Source of the DNA: Bifidobacterium breve
GTDB lineage: Bacteria > Actinomycetota > Acidimicrobiia > Acidimicrobiales > Acidimicrobilacustridaceae
Length of the DNA: 34,159 bases
Assembly: GCA_945878645.1 (NCBI GenBank)
Contig: CAMCTW010000009.1
Span: 1-34,159 of the forward strand
Direction: 5' to 3'
Shown: in pieces, positions 32,866-34,159 of the stretch
Position numbering within the stretch: the first letter of the stretch is position 1
Layout of the letters: each line of letters begins with the position of its first letter
Made by a program: the position numbers and the translations under genes
Notes under the pieces: generated by a model
What the model was told of the DNA's origin: nothing
The model's database searches: none
Seen by the model: only the letters and a program-made list of their open reading frames with translations

Positions 32866-33459
32866 ATGGCATCGACAAAAAAGACCCCCCGAAAATTCGG
32901 ACCTGATCGTCCCGACGCGCCTGGACTTGTTCGCCGTCAACGAATGTGGTCGGTGTGGGGCACTTGGTTGTTCATCCTCGTGTTCTTTGTTGCCCCAATC
33001 ATCTTCGGCAACACCTTCTTCGTTCTGCCCGCCGTCGGCTTCACCGTCGCCCTCATTGCCACAATGCGTCGTTCGCGTCGACCCGACGGCCCCGATGCAG
33101 AAACGCTGTCAAAAGGCGAGTTGCGCGCGGCGAGCCCAGAGCATCCGGTTTCGGTGAACGCGGTGTGGTCTCCGGGCGCTCGCGTGCGCGGTGAGCCAGC
33201 GAGACCAGGCTTCTTACTGTGTGACGGAAAGCGTCTGCGTTTCGAATGTCTCGATGAGCAGATCCGCTTCGATACCAGCATCGACCGCATTTCGCTGATC
33301 ACTGTCCCTAGTTTCATGCGCCCCCAACTCGACCTCTCGATTGGGGGAGCCAATCATTCCGTCCGCTTCTTCCCAGCTTGGGATCTTGGCGCCACCTTCG
33401 TCGGACCAACCCTGGTCGGCGAGTGGTACGCACAATTACGCGAACTCGGAGCTTCCTGA
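32866..33459 (+). CDS. Membrane-anchored hypothetical protein (paralogue 1)
   Basis: Two predicted TM segments, then a soluble domain ending 'MRPQLDLSIGGANHSVRFFPAWDLGATFVGPTLVGEWYAQLRELGAS'. Confidence 0.72.
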   Translation: MASTKKTPRKFGPDRPDAPGLVRRQRMWSVWGTWLFILVFFVAPIIFGNTFFVLPAVGFTVALIATMRRSRRPDGPDAETLSKGELRAASPEHPVSVNAVWSPGARVRGEPARPGFLLCDGKRLRFECLDEQIRFDTSIDRISLITVPSFMRPQLDLSIGGANHSVRFFPAWDLGATFVGPTLVGEWYAQLRELGAS

Positions 33460-33460
33460 C

Positions 33461-34096
33461 ATGGCCCGGATCAATCACACGCCTGATCCGAATCCCACCC
33501 GAGCCAAAGCACGCGCTCGTCGCAACCTCACGCTTGTCGTGTGGTGGGGTGTTGCGCTGTTGTTGCTCTTTCTCCTTTCAACCGGCGCACCGTGGGTACT
33601 GGTCATTCCCCTCTTGGTCATTGGCGCGCTGGTCATCACCAACACCATCCAGGTTGTTCGCGGCGAAGGCGCAGAGCAGTACGCGATCGAACCGGGTCGA
33701 CTTTCACAGTCAACGCTGGACTCCGACCCCATTGCCGTTCCGGTTACTCGCGCACCTGATCGCCGAGAAAAGGGACGGCGCCGCGGCACGCTTCACTTTG
33801 CGGGAGGGCGATTGTCGTTCGTGTTCAGTCCCGACCCTCAATCTCGTTCCAAAAGGGTCAAGGACGATCTTGAAGGGACCACTGCCTTCGATGCCTGGCC
33901 TTCAGACATTTCGCTCGGCCCCCGCCCGTCAACGATGCGCCCACAACTTGTCCTCGTAGTCGATGGAATCACCCATGTCATCGAATTCACGATGCCTGAG
34001 GATCTCGCTGCAGGGATGCTCGGCAAGGTTGTGGCCGGCGCGTGGTTCACGCAGCTTCTCGAGCTTGGCGCGATCCCTTCAAACGCAAATTCTTAA
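33461..34096 (+). CDS. Membrane-anchored hypothetical protein (paralogue 2)
   Basis: Two predicted TM segments, then 'MRPQLVLVVDGITHVIEFTMPEDLAAGMLGKVVAGAWFTQLLELGAIPS', parallel to the upstream gene. Confidence 0.72.
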   Translation: MARINHTPDPNPTRAKARARRNLTLVVWWGVALLLLFLLSTGAPWVLVIPLLVIGALVITNTIQVVRGEGAEQYAIEPGRLSQSTLDSDPIAVPVTRAPDRREKGRRRGTLHFAGGRLSFVFSPDPQSRSKRVKDDLEGTTAFDAWPSDISLGPRPSTMRPQLVLVVDGITHVIEFTMPEDLAAGMLGKVVAGAWFTQLLELGAIPSNANS

Positions 34097-34138
34097 ATGC
34101 GCCAAGGTTTCTGCTCGTCGCCGTGTCAGCATTAGTAC

Positions 34139-34159
34139 GTGACTGCTCCCCCCGCTGAT
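34139..34159 (+). CDS. Possible start of a truncated CDS (GTG ACT GCT CCC CCC GCT GAT = MTAPPAD)
   Basis: In-frame GTG near the window edge following ATTAGTAC; too short to identify. Confidence 0.2.

Noticed and set aside
1-34159. CRISPR arrays, tRNA/rRNA genes, transposases or integrases, prophage genes
   Set aside because: No regularly spaced repeats, no recognisable tRNA/rRNA sequence, and no ORF with transposase/integrase motifs seen by eye; a tRNAscan/Infernal run would be needed to exclude small RNAs.

Overview
34-kb chromosomal window, most likely actinobacterial (Acidimicrobiia-like by gene content and GC-rich coding style; lineage is inference). The centrepiece is a mycofactocin (MFT) biosynthesis locus. 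It has a 37-aa mftA precursor at 12356-12469 (C-terminus ...VEEISIDGMCGVY), which is below the supplied ORF track's size cutoff, followed by mftB, mftC and an unassigned 75-aa ORF. A convergent mftD comes next. About 9 kb away is an apparent operon of MFT-type SDR, MoxR ATPase, VWA protein, mftE and mftF. Two tandem paralogues lie directly upstream of mftD on the same strand. Each appears to fuse a TerB-like N-terminal region to a Coq4-like domain with the HDxxH-x11-E motif, and they are the best candidates for a new component linked to mycofactocin/quinone redox chemistry. The left flank (1.3-10.7 kb) is a lipid/isoprenoid-type catabolic neighbourhood: SnoaL-like proteins, fatty acid hydroxylase/sterol desaturase, epoxide hydrolase, MaoC-like, SDRs, amidohydrolases, acetoacetate decarboxylase. 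The right flank holds housekeeping and other genes: FKBP, PrmA, nitroreductases, acyl-CoA synthetase, DUF3039, an M15-type peptidase and paired membrane proteins. Non-coding signals include a near-palindromic operator-like site at 113-127, a recurrent CCGTAGGRT promoter-like motif with leaderless and leadered spacing, a recurrent AGGGGGA ribosome-binding site, and a cluster of DnaA-box-like repeats at 12-bp spacing inside a bipartite inverted repeat at 31910-32013. No rRNA, tRNA, CRISPR array or transposase was recognised. All calls come from reading the sequence, with no database search.
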